Shown piece by piece: positions 1 through 9,747 of a stretch of 60,691 nt of DNA (the first letter of the stretch is position 1; each line of letters begins with the position of its first letter). The DNA comes from Gloeopeniophorella convolvens. Taxonomy: Eukaryota > Basidiomycota > Agaricomycetes > Russulales. The stretch spans positions 1 to 60,691 of the forward strand of contig WTXD01000102.1 in assembly GCA_022496205.1 (NCBI GenBank), read 5' to 3'. The position numbers and the translations under genes were made by a program. A model generated the notes under the pieces. That model made no database searches. It saw only the letters and a list, made by a program, of their open reading frames with translations, and was not told the origin of the DNA.

Positions 1-867
1 GCCCGCCGCCATGGTGTCACTCGCCGTCCCTACGCCGCGACTTGCGCGCGGCGCGGCGTTTCCTGGCGACTGGGCGTCCAGTCGAGCCGCATCCGCCCTC
101 GCCATTCGGTGTCGAGTTTGGGGGCACCCACCGCTTGCAGGATGTGCCTCATGGCGCGGGCCTGTGCTACTGATCAGGGTGGAACGTCGCGTAGGAATGC
201 TTCGGCGCACCAAGCACTCCAGCACCATCGCGATCGCGATCGCCCAACACAACGCATCCACTCCATCTTGCGGCAAGAGTCGCGGCATTCTGGGGCATGT
301 CAGCCAAGATCGACGCGAAGATCAAGTTAAAGACTCACCTCAAAAGTTGTAGTAGGCAGGGGAGATGGTGGAGATGTGGTGGTAGGAAAGGAGACGAGTG
401 GTGGGAGATGAGTTGGTGGGAGACGAGAACGCGCGCGCGAAACGAGCGCCCGCTTCCTTTTTTGCACGCGTGCCGGCCTCTGCATGCGTCACGAGCATCT
501 ACTGACAGTCCTGCCCACAGCCTTGTCTTGTGAAGCGATCCAGGGACATCGGCCTCAAGACTCGGCGCGTTTGGCCGCAAAACCGCACGGTGGGGGCCTT
601 TGGTGGGCATCTGGAGCACATCGGATTCGCGAGGTACGCTTTTCACCTCGATCTCGTCGCTTTCTACTCATTCTCTCTACCTACTGCGAATCCATCCGCC
701 ACCTTCCCGCCTTCCCTCGAGTCCCCGCCGCCGACTGCACCGCTGCGCCACAGCTCGGCGTGGCGCACGCGCGCCTCCCCGATGCCCGCGCTCGGGCCTG
801 CGCCCGCGCTGCACGCGGTCCCCGCGGCGGTATCCACGCCCTAGTACCCCTTTGATCTTATTCATAG
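1..867. other. GC-rich stretch, no supported gene
   Basis: The stretch is GC-rich and open in several frames at once, which is expected from composition alone. None of the short frames shows a recognisable domain, a consistent splice pattern or a compositional bias that separates it from its complement. I see no repeat or RNA gene here. Confidence 0.4.
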
Positions 868-1127
868 TCTATCAAGCCGCACAAATTGGTTCGTAAGGGT
901 GCGATCAGGCGAAAGGAGGGCAAGGACGTGGGCAAGGAGGCTAAGGTACGCACCTACGCGTCCCAGACCTCCGATCTTAACTGACCTCTCCCCGATCTCC
1001 CCCTCTCCCTCCCCAAACACACTTCTCTGACGAGCAGGGTCGAGATGGAGCCACGTCCTTCCGCGATGTAGAGCACGAGGACGCGGGGGAGGCTAGCAGC
1101 GAGGAGGGACACGGCCGCCGTGTTTAG
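868..1127 (+). pseudogene. Possible last two exons of an unrecognised gene
   Basis: A lysine-rich open frame ends at a good splice donor (AAG then GTACGC, at 945/946). It rejoins after a pyrimidine-rich tract ending in GAGCAG (1037) and runs on for 29 codons to a TAG at 1125-1127. The second piece is rich in Glu, Gly and Asp and ends in GHGRRV. The 92-bp intron has a normal polypyrimidine tract. No upstream exon could be joined, so this is either the 3' end of a decayed gene or a chance open frame. The function is unknown. Confidence 0.28.
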
Positions 1128-2204
1128 GGCCAGCGCTGGTCTTTTTTACAGCCCTTTGATTGGCTAGGAACTCGGTATTTACTTCTCTACGGCCCTGTGG
1201 CACACATGGACCGGGTCGACCGTGGATAGTCCGTATTCTTTATGCCCCCTCCCGCCTCCCGCCCTGGCACTCCGCGGCACTCGGCCCCGCGCCATCGCAC
1301 TGCCTCCGCTTACGCGCCCGCCGCCCGCGCTCAGCGCCCGCTGGCGTCGCCTGCGCGGGTGCAGCTGCGGCCGCGGTGGCAGTCTGTCGCCCTGCAGAGC
1401 GCGCGGGCCCCGCCACCTCTACGCCGCTGCGTCCTTCATCCGCCATGATCGATGGTCCTCTAAGTAGCAGCCATCCAATGTACATATATACTGAATCTAT
1501 GAGATCTCGAAATACTGTGCCGATCACCCTATATATCCGACCAGCAAGAACATTGTTTGCCATTGATCGCACTCGGAGCGACGCGGAGCAGACTCGGGCA
1601 TCGGACGCCGGCCCGGGATGATCACGTGACTGTATCACGCACGCCTTAATTGGTTGGTGCCGATTCAAGCTTCAAGCTTCAAGTGCCAATACATCGTGGC
1701 CTTGCTCGCCCGTACATCATCCCCTGATCACCTCTTCATTTCATGGCTTTCTTTTTGCCGTTCTCTTCAACTGAACCACCATGCGGCGCGCAATCCCGAG
1801 CTTCTGGAGGCCGGGGGTGGACAGCTACAAGCAAGCGATCCTCACGCCCGACCACACACTGTCCAAGAGAGCAGACATTCTGGGCAGCGCTACACAAGGT
1901 AAGGATGCATTTAATTATCAATTGCGTGACCGTTGACGTGCTCGACTCTGGGGCCACGCCTAGCGTTGTCCTCGGCGATCTACGACGTACCATGCGCCCG
2001 TGCTGTACGTGCATCCTCTACTCATCCCTCGTCGCCCACCACCGTGCTGATAGCCCTAACTTTGCAATCCTCTGCCTCTCGGACTGCTCAGCGGTGCGTC
2101 TACACTCACCCACACCCTACGGATGCGCGCTCACAGGCGTCCCGGCGGCGTCTGCGCGCGGCCATCTCACTGACTTTGGTTACGTTGTTTAGGCAATTTC
2201 GAGG
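1128..2204. other. No supported gene; short AAGCTTC repeat
   Basis: I see no gene that holds up on either strand. A small tandem repeat of the unit TTCAAGC lies around 1664-1682. The remaining frames look like composition-driven noise. Confidence 0.35.
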
Positions 2205-3682
2205 ATGCGTGCCACAGTCCACGCTGATGGAAGCGAGGGCACCGAGGATTTGGCAGAGGACGCCTCCAGCCTCATGGATGGACGGGCGCTGGATAATGTT
2301 CACGAGGTGGGCCCGTGGGGGCTTCTCTCGCCGTCACACGAACTGTGGATATTCCCGAGACTCAGGATCAGGCGGCATTACTTGACCTGAGCGGCGATCC
2401 CGATGCAACTGTGCATGTGGATGGAGAGCCGGCCGTCATCCCTCATCCTGAGTAATTGGATGGGGCTTCTTCTGGCCCATCCAAGATCCGCTGCCAGGTG
2501 ACGCGCCGAATGAGCTCGCGGCTTCGGCCCCTCCCGTCGAGGAGACCGCCTTTGTGATATCTCCCTCATCCTCTGCGCCTGCCGTACCTGACAGTTCCGT
2601 CCTCACGTTGTCATCGCCGTCTTCATCTGACACTTCCGTTGCTGCTCCACCTACGGAGTCGGCTATACCTGATGAAGATCAGCGAACTGATCACGCCCAC
2701 AGTCCTGACGCTCCAATGCCAACCGCGCCGGAAGGGAGCACAACATCGTCTGCCTCCATTGTCGAGCGTTCGCTCACCCTCACCCAAGAAGACCCGCCGT
2801 TCGGGGACCCGCGCCCCACAATCATGGATCATCTTCGTTATGACTCAGCAACGCAGGTTGAAGTGCCCTTCGACGGGCTTGCCTCTTCAGACACAAGCAC
2901 GCTCATACCGGGCTCAACCGCTTCGACACACGGCGAGCTAAATCAGCTACCATGAAAGCCGAACCTCAGCCAGGCATTCGCACGCCCTCTGCCAACCGTC
3001 TCTCGATCTCCTACGCTGCAGGCACAAAGCGTCTGGTCATCAACGCTGAGATCGTTCAAGAAACTCAAGCTTCTCGGGGGGGAGGGCTGAGTCGAGATTG
3101 TGCTGCGGATAGAGAAGGACGATTCGAACGAGCTGAAAGGAATCATCGTCAGTCGCGCGAGTTTAGCGACGCGCATTCCCTGAACTGATACATGGCGAGG
3201 ACAGATCGAGGGCTTATCGGAGGCCACCAAGTCATACTCCTCACTTGAAACCCTCTCGCCCACAGTGGATTCGAACCCAACGGTTCCACCGTTTTCGAAG
3301 GCGGCCATGCCTTCCGAAGTGACGTTACTCGTGCATTTAAATACGGAACGCCCTCTCTCCGGGCCTAAATGGATCAAGTCAGGTGATGTGCAAGACTGGC
3401 TCAAAAGCACGTTCGGCCATATGTTTTGGGTCGTCGGCGACGCAGCCGAGGGATGGGAAAAGAAGATTGAGGTGGCTGATCCGGATCCGGTAAACATTTT
3501 CCTTTGCATCGTTACCCACTCAAGCGTAGGGCTGACGATATCCTCGTGTCCCAGGCGCCTACGATCTGGACAGTACTCGATGGCTGGGCGGTGAACCCGC
3601 CGGTGGGGCTGCATACGGAGCGCCAGGGTCTCGTACGCACGCACATGGCCGAGACAGATCACATACTCGCCTCCGAGTGCTG
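2205..3682 (+). pseudogene. Degraded multi-exon coding locus, unknown protein
   Basis: From the ATG at 2205 the plus strand shows coding-like pieces in sequence. First comes an acidic segment (2205-2310). A segment around 2345-2455 ends in an in-frame stop. A long Ser/Pro/Thr-rich, disordered-looking segment follows (about 2500-2955), then a more ordered segment (3200-3485) containing WIKSGDVQDWL and FWVVGDAAEGW. A plausible intron (about 3489-3552) leads to a last piece ending at 3682. Frames switch several times and in-frame stops are present, so it is not intact. I do not recognise the family. The tryptophan-rich ordered part suggests a real globular domain rather than noise. It abuts the methyltransferase-like remnant at 3668 and may be a different, overlapping relic. 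Confidence 0.35.
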
Positions 3683-3895
3683 ACCGTCGTGCCTGACAGG
3701 CAGCACTACGTCCTCTGGCTGCAGGACATCGTCGCGCACTCGCGCGGCGTGCACAACTCGGACACTGCGGCCGTGCACGATATCGATGTACGCATACTCT
3801 TCCACTGCCCGCCTTCCTCTGTGCACTTCATGACTGCAGCGGCACTAGTGCGTCTGCGATTTACTTCCCGCTTGCGTACTGTCTTGCGAAGAAAT
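3668..3895 (+). pseudogene. Remnant of METTL16/RlmF-like methyltransferase
   Basis: The first piece (3668-3787) reads RLRVLTVVPDRQHYVLWLQD. This resembles the segment of METTL16/RlmF proteins just before the SAM-binding motif, which has a conserved VPNR..Y..W..D pattern. A GT-AG intron fits at 3788-3839. The next piece reads GTSASAIYFPLAYC, close to the family's SAM-binding motif DIGTGASxIYPLL. Joining the two leaves one extra base, so the frame is broken. The family methylates N6 of adenosine in RNA (U6 snRNA or rRNA). Only about 60 residues are left, without the N-terminal part or the NPPF catalytic motif, so this copy should be dead. The assignment rests on these two short stretches. Confidence 0.42.
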
Positions 3896-4355
3896 GAAGC
3901 TTTGTCGTGACCGGTGCGTCACTTCAGTACATCCGTGCGAGACCCCCACTCCACCGACTCGGCTTGAATTTTCAAAGAACAAACCAGCGTCGCCTTTGCG
4001 CACGCCGCTGACATACCGTTGTGTGCACTAGTGTCGACCACTCGAACTTCCCGAGCCTCGCCTACACCGAGACCAAGCCGGATGCCAATCATGACAACAC
4101 GACTGCTCGCCGGCCGCCCTCTGCGTGCCCTGTCCACCGCGCTCAAGTATGTGCACTGGTCAGTGCTAAGTCACGTTAGCACGCGCTCGGTGAGGTGCCG
4201 GCCATGGACGCTCAGGTTGCTGCTCAGTGCCGGTGCCGGTGCCTGCGCAAGAGGACCGGTGTGCAAGATGCTATACATAGTAGTCATACTGCTAGTTCAA
4301 TTGTGAAAAACTATGTTCAATAGTGTAAAATTTGTCAACTGCCTTGCTGTTCTAG
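3896..4355. other. Transition from GC-rich to AT-rich sequence
   Basis: No gene is supported. Composition drops sharply near 4270, where AT-rich sequence with AATTGTG/ATTGTG runs begins. This probably marks the left edge of the inserted block that carries the Zn2Cys6-like gene family. I could not define a terminal repeat or a target duplication there. Confidence 0.35.
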
Positions 4356-4601
4356 CTACCCGGTGTGAGCTAATTCAATTGTGCTCAATTCTGAAAAATT
4401 GTACAGATTTACAAAATTTGCAGGGATTAGACAGAAGGGATTTCCCTGATGAATGAGCACCTCATCAGGTGCTGCATTGCCCTGACGGTGACACTGTATG
4501 GCTGCAGAGAACCTAGCAGCACATCTTATCACCTCTTGGTGTGTCCGGGGCAGGCTTTCAAACTGCTGGGCTTCAAGTGCTTGAATATTGGAGGGATCCA
4601 T
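4356..4601 (-). pseudogene. 5' fragment of Zn2Cys6-like cargo gene, inverted copy
   Basis: This minus-strand frame starts with MDPSNIQALEAQQFESLPRT and aligns with the first exon of the genes at 5070 and 7261. The shared features are a QFE(G/S)LP..HQ.VI.CA core, a Gly-rich turn, then P(D/E)(A/E)VLI.H. After VLIHQ the similarity stops, the usual splice donor is missing, and the frame runs about 27 codons into unrelated sequence before ending. It is therefore only the N-terminal exon. It is transcribed away from the copy at 5070, and the two share an inverted upstream segment. It could be a relic of an inverted duplication, or a short expressed peptide. Confidence 0.65.
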
Positions 4602-5069
4602 TGTGGGGAGGGAGTGACACGCTAGGCACTTTGGCTATGCCTCAGAGACCCCCAAAACACACTGGGAATGCATGAATGGTCACTGGACTGGCCCGGACAT
4701 TGTCTAGACCAGAGTTCCCTCTTATCGTAGTCAAATCAATACAGAAAGAGACATGGATGATGTCATAGATCTGTCTTAATTCAGATATCATTGATCAAGA
4801 TCTAGAGTGATTTATTTCCATACATGGCCATCCAATGATATCATTGGCTGACTAAGTTGTCCAGATGCGTGATCAATATAATAAACCGCACCAAACAAGA
4901 TCCCAGGCTCCTGTAATGACATCACAACCTCAATTTGGTCACAGATGATCTCATGTCCGGCCCGGACGAAACCCGGACCGATCATATGATTATCTGGGTG
5001 CTCACAGTGATTGTGGGGGTCTCTAAGTTGTCTTTAAGCTATTCAGCACAATTCCCCATCCCTTCAACA
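4602..5069. promoter_or_regulatory. Divergent intergenic region with inverted GGGGGTCTCT element
   Basis: The segment separates two head-to-head paralogues. TGTGGGGGTCTCTAAG at 5012-5027 recurs in inverted form at about 4640-4660, at a similar distance from each start codon. The duplication therefore included the promoter, and the element may be a core promoter or start-site signal. Motifs of the CCGGACCG type lie at about 4956 and 4972. Confidence 0.4.
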
Positions 5070-6502
5070 ATGCCTGAAATCATTGACATTGATGATCTCA
5101 TTCAATTTGAGGGACTCCCTCACTCACATCAGGAGGTCATTAGATGTGCCTCCAGATTGGCACGTGCAATCCATTATTGGAGAAAAGGTACTGCACAACC
5201 AGAGGCAGTACTAATCCATCACATGAAGCAGGAAGTGGTACGCTCCATTTTACCGGTCCAGTATTTGACATTTTGATCTCCCTTGACAGCTTCGAGTGTC
5301 TGACATGGTAGCAGAAGATAGCACCATCTGGCCACATCCCTTGATCGTCGCACTTGCTACACTGTTTAGCCAGAACCCACATCCAAGTCTGAGGGATGTG
5401 AATCTAGTGGATATCAGTGAGAGGTGTATTAGACATGAAGATAAAGGAGTTCTGGCTACCATCAGACTTAAGCCTTACTTCATGCTGGGCCCAGAAGGTG
5501 TGAAGTGGTGGCTGCCCCCACCTGAGTTGGTGGAGGATGTTGAGATAGTTCAGGACATCTCAGGTGTGTTGCAGATGGCTCTACATTGTTCAACACTAAG
5601 CTCCACATATTCTAGATGCTCCACCACCTCCTCAAGCTACCCAAAATGAGGCCAATAACACTGGCTATGATGCAGAGGAGGAGGAGGAGGAGGATGAGAC
5701 ACCTCAGCCTATCCCAGCACCCTCCACACCTTACAAATCAGCTCAGGCTGAGGTGATGGCGACAGGGCCGGTCGAGGATATTGAGATGTAGCCCCAATCA
5801 CTGCAGCATCCCTCCACAGTCAGTAATCAGTTAATATGTCTTCACAATGTCAGTACACTAATCTATCGCTTATAGAGCTACTGCTGAAGTCCCTGGTGAC
5901 TCACCTTCCCTCAACACCCAATATGCAAAAGGGACTCATGTAATGAGGTGCCCATGAAGCACACAACACTGTAAGTGCCTTGTTGTCACTCTGCAGTTGC
6001 GCTGACCGGCCCGGTCAACAGGCTCTTTGTGGCCCTTGCAACTTTGCAGGCCTAGAGTGCATGCTGCAAGACTATGAGCACTCTAGAGGTGCTTACTCTT
6101 GCATTGCATGCAAGGATGCCAAGATCAGGTGCTGGCCACCTTCTGAAGCTGCCTTGGGTCGCCTCTATAATGCTAAGGACTTCAGACATGATCAGAGGGA
6201 GGATGTGCTTATTAGTAAGTCTCTAGCTTTAACTCTTACTTCATAACATTACTGACACCTCTAGCCTCTTGTGATCTATCAAGAACCATAGCTATGATCC
6301 AGAGGGCACTGACTGTCCTCACCCATCATCATGGTGTCACCATTGATCAATCTCCAATGCTTTCATGGTTCCATCCTCTCAGCCTAGGGCTTCTAGGCCA
6401 TCTACATTATCCAGCTCACTCTCTCATGCTGCTACAGCAGCCCATTCACTCACCACCAAGTCTGCACAATCCAGATGGGTCACCAGACACTGTGATGTAT
6501 GA
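5070..6502 (+). pseudogene. Zn2Cys6-like cargo gene, broken tandem copy
   Basis: This is the paralogue of the intact gene at 7261, with the same six-exon plan: 5070-5237, 5290-5563, 5616-5818, about 5876-5970, 6022-6214 and 6265-6502. Exons 1, 2 and 5 have exactly the same lengths as in the intact copy (168, 274 and 193 nt). Exon 5 keeps the cluster C-x2-C-x6-C-x13-C-x2-C-x6-C, beginning CGPCNFAGLEC. Damage is confined to exons 3, 4 and 6. Exon 3 is one base longer and has a TAG at 5789-5791, exon 4 is about two bases short, and exon 6 shifts frame. The CCGGTCC-type motif sits inside intron 1 (about 5252) and at the acceptor of intron 4 (about 6003-6015), as in the intact copy. The full protein should not be made. 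Confidence 0.75.
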
Positions 6503-7260
6503 TTAGATGTGGTGAGTGTGGCAATGTCTGAACGCTCGGGCCGGTCGATGTTCGGACCGGTCATTTGCTGTAATGTAGAGTTCTCTAGTTGAATGTAGTA
6601 GGCAGCGCAAAGGGAATTCATGTACATCTATTGCCTGGTTCATAATATGTAAAGCTGCATGATAGAAACCCAATAACACTGTCAGTGCATTATGTGTAAC
6701 CCTGCCCACAACCAGCTGCATTGTGATCTTCAATAAATGCAACTTTGACATAGTAGATATATTGCATTACTCATGTTGAAACTAACTGATGTTAGAACTG
6801 TCAGGACCGGTCAAACCTTCGAGTATGTGATGCTAACATGACCGGTCCGGTCACACATATAGGTGGTGATGGTCAGATGACCGGACCGGTCAGATCATGA
6901 CTTGATCATTATTTATCACGCAGAAACACTAATAAGGACTTTTATATCGATAAGATCTCATTGTAGAACTGCCTAGACATCAGATGATGTCACTGATTAT
7001 CTAAATATAGAGAGAAGCATTCTATAATTGACTGATTGGTCATCAGGGCCCAGGCTGATCTATGATGTCATTATATTCTCAGCGAATGAGATCTGACTAT
7101 TTATAGAGCCATGTCTAGACCGCTCACCCCATGGACCATGTCATGCACGGTCCGGTCCATGCTCGGACCGGTCATATGACCATTTGCGCATTCTCAGTGT
7201 TGTGTGAAACTCTCAGAGTCATGTTCACTGTCCCCAACGTGATCCTTCATCCATACAGTC

Positions 7261-8677
7261 ATGCCGATAGTCATTGATATTGAAGAACTGGAGCAGTTTG
7301 AGGGCCTCCCTCAAACACATCAGCAGGTCATTCAATGTGCCTCTCGCATAGAATCTGCCTTAGAACATCGTCAAAATGGCACTTCAGCACCAGATGCTGT
7401 CCTAACCTATCATATCAAGCAGGAACTGGTGCGCTCTACTATGACCGGTCCGGTATTTTGATGTTTTGACATTATTTGATAGCTGGCAATTGCTGCTATG
7501 GTGGAGAGGGATGAGACTATCTGGCCTCATCCTCTCATCTCTACCTTGGGCCTTATGTTCAGCAAGAATCCATCTTGCACTCTAGACAGTGTGAACATCG
7601 ATGCTGTTCACAATAGGTGTCACAAGCATCAAGACAAGGGTGTACTAGCCACTAGTAACCTTAGTGTATACTTGGAGACAGGTCCAGGTGCTGTGGAGTG
7701 GTGGTTACCTGCAAGTGTGGAGGATGAGGACATTGAGATGGTGGAGGACAACCTAGGTGTGTTGTATATGTCATCTTTACATTGTTTGATACTATCCTAC
7801 ATGTCTTTTAGATGTCCTAGAGCCTCCTGAAGCTGCTCAGGACACTGGTGGTGATATTGCTGACAATGAGGAGGAGGAGGACGATGAGATCACTCCTCAG
7901 CCCACCTCAGCACATCCTAAGCCTCAGCTATTGGCTCAGTCTGCTGTGCAGGCGACCGGTCCGGTCACAGCCATTGTAGTGGGACCTTCAGTTGCCACAG
8001 CACCTCCCCAACAGTCAGTAGCAACTTTTTATATCTTTGTCTATTTTATTGAGTTTATCTCTCATTTATAGCCCTCCTATAAACATTGATGAGCTATTCT
8101 ATTCCCTTAATGCAGAATATGTGAAGGGCGACCATGTGAATGAGTTGCCTAGGGTTTTCTACCACACTGTAAGTGCCTTGTTATTTCTATATAGCTAATC
8201 TGACCGGTCCGATCAATAGTGGAAATGTGGTCCTTGCAACTTTGCAGGCTTCAAGTGTGTGCTGCAGGACTATGTCAAGTCTAATGGTGCCTACTCTTGT
8301 CTTGCATGCAAGAGATCCAGAATTAGATGCTGGCCACCTTCTGAAGCTGCATTGGTTCGCCTCTACAATGCTGAAGACTTCAGGCATGGTCAGAAGGAGG
8401 AGAGAGATATCAGTGAGTCTGCAGCTCTCTCTCTTACTTTGTAGCATTGCTAACTTCAGCTCTAGCCTCTGGTGATTTATCTAGGACCATTGCTATGATC
8501 CAGAGAGCACTGGCTATACTCACCAGCCATCATAATGTCAATGTAGATGACATATTAGCTTCTTTTATGGAGCAATCCTCCCATCCTGCTCCTTCTGGCC
8601 CCTCCACCTCCTCTACCAGCCTCTTTCCTATTCGTGCAGTGGCTGAGCCACCTACTGGTATGTCTGTGACTACTTGA
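7261..8677 (+). CDS. Zn2Cys6-like transposon-cargo protein, 381 aa, intact
   Basis: Six exons (7261-7428, 7483-7756, 7812-8013, 8072-8168, 8220-8412, 8466-8677) join with correct phases into 382 codons including the stop. All introns are GT-AG and about 51-58 bp. The N-terminal 56 residues form a conserved cap (QFEGLPQTHQQVIQCASR). Exon 2 is globular, with WPHP and VEWWLP, and exon 3 is acidic and proline-rich. Exon 5 holds a cysteine cluster at residues 250, 253, 260, 274, 277 and 284 (C-x2-C-x6-C-x13-C-x2-C-x6-C). This is the fungal Zn2Cys6 spacing with a slightly long loop, followed by WPPSEAAL. A basic KRSRIR run lies between the last two cysteines. Such clusters bind DNA at CGG/CCG triplets, so a nuclear DNA-binding role is likely. 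The fungal-specific transcription factor domain is absent. A homologue with the same two introns around the cluster is cargo of the KDZ element at 40.9-43.4 kb. Confidence 0.82.
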
Positions 8678-9747
8678 ACAGGTTTTAGATACTTATAAGC
8701 TTTACATAGATGCTCAGATAGGTGAAAAACCCAGACGATCGGCCCGTGTAAGAACCGGACCGGTCCAGGACCGACTTGAAGGCTTCAATGATTGGATGTA
8801 ATGCAGATCCTACCTCAACTATATGTACATGTATCTTGTGATTGAATAAAGTGTAGTATCGAGTATCTGGGCTATAAAATAAGGATGCATACTCTTAATG
8901 ATGTTAATTAAGCATCTATGACCTTATGATAGCACTCCTATGCCTCTCTATCCATAGATTGGGAGCCGATCAGACCAGTTGTGCTATAGGTTGGCTGATG
9001 CATAAGTGGTGATAGAAACCAGGCCGGTCCGTCCATATTGACTAGTCTATAACTGATATGCTTTTGTGACTGGTCCGATCTCTTGGTTTGATAATTTTAT
9101 TGTGTTCTGCTTATTCTTTATCTTGCTTTATTAGTTGCTTATAGTGTGATTGGCAGAATACTAAATAGTCAGGATGTTATATCCTCATCTAATGTCTCTA
9201 AGATGACTTTTACAGGACTGGTATTTTAATAAGCACACTTCTGATAATGTTTATTCCACATCTATAATGTTGTCATAGTACTTCTATACAGCTATCTATG
9301 TGGATTGAGGATTGACCGGACCGGTCTTAGCACAGGATTGGCTGACCTACTAGTGATGTCAAGAACCGGACCGGTATTTTTGCAAAGTCAAGATTGTTCT
9401 ATGAGATACCATGTTTATTCCATCTCAATAGTATCTATGAGGTTGTTTGACCAGAATAGTAGGTAGAATAAATGTGACATCTTGATCTAACATCCATTGT
9501 ATTACTCTTACAGGTCCAGTATTTTTGCTAATAGGCTTGTCAAAGTGTTTATATGATATCTAATATGTTGGGACACTGCTCATATGTCCATTCTGATTCT
9601 GAGAATGTAGCATGACCGGACCGATCTTGGCTCAGGGTCGGCCGACCCATGAGTGATAGGAGAAACCAGGCCGGTCGGCCAACGTCGGCTGGCCCATGAC
9701 TGATAGGAGACTATACAGTCAACTCATCCCATGACTGATAGTATCCA
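8678..9747. repeat. 3' flank with short tandem repeats at block edge
   Basis: No gene is supported. A unit like CCCATGASTGATAGGAGA recurs at about 9646, 9694 and 9727. Related but diverged units (GGTGATAGAAACCAGGCCGG) lie near 9008, together with the CCGGACCGG motif. Subterminal repeats of this kind are common at the ends of CACTA- and KDZ-like transposons, so this is probably the right edge of the block that starts near 4.27 kb. The truncated end of the Plavaka gene lies immediately to the right. Confidence 0.4.

Larger units (their letters stand above)
4955..9690. repeat. Dispersed CCGGTCCGG-type motif, about 20 copies
   Basis: The motif GACCGGTCCGGTC or its complement GACCGGACCGGTC, or near matches, occurs at about 4956, 4972, 5252, 5766, 6003, 6541, 6554, 6804, 6840, 6879, 7148, 7164, 7443, 7954, 8202, 8755, 9022, 9314, 9364, 9614 and 9669. 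It lies in promoters, introns 1 and 4 of both tandem genes, exon 3 (read as TGPV), 3' flanks and intergenic DNA. Its core ACCGGT is palindromic and it carries CGG and CCG triplets. I did not see it at comparable density in the other blocks of the window. Confidence 0.75.

Noticed and set aside
11..865. Overlapping open frames in several phases at the left end
   Set aside because: GC-rich sequence lacks stops in all phases; no domain, splice pattern or frame preference supports any of them.
2943..3662. A 239-codon minus-strand frame
   Set aside because: It lies opposite the plus-strand pieces with better coding character and shows no recognisable motif; treated as a shadow.
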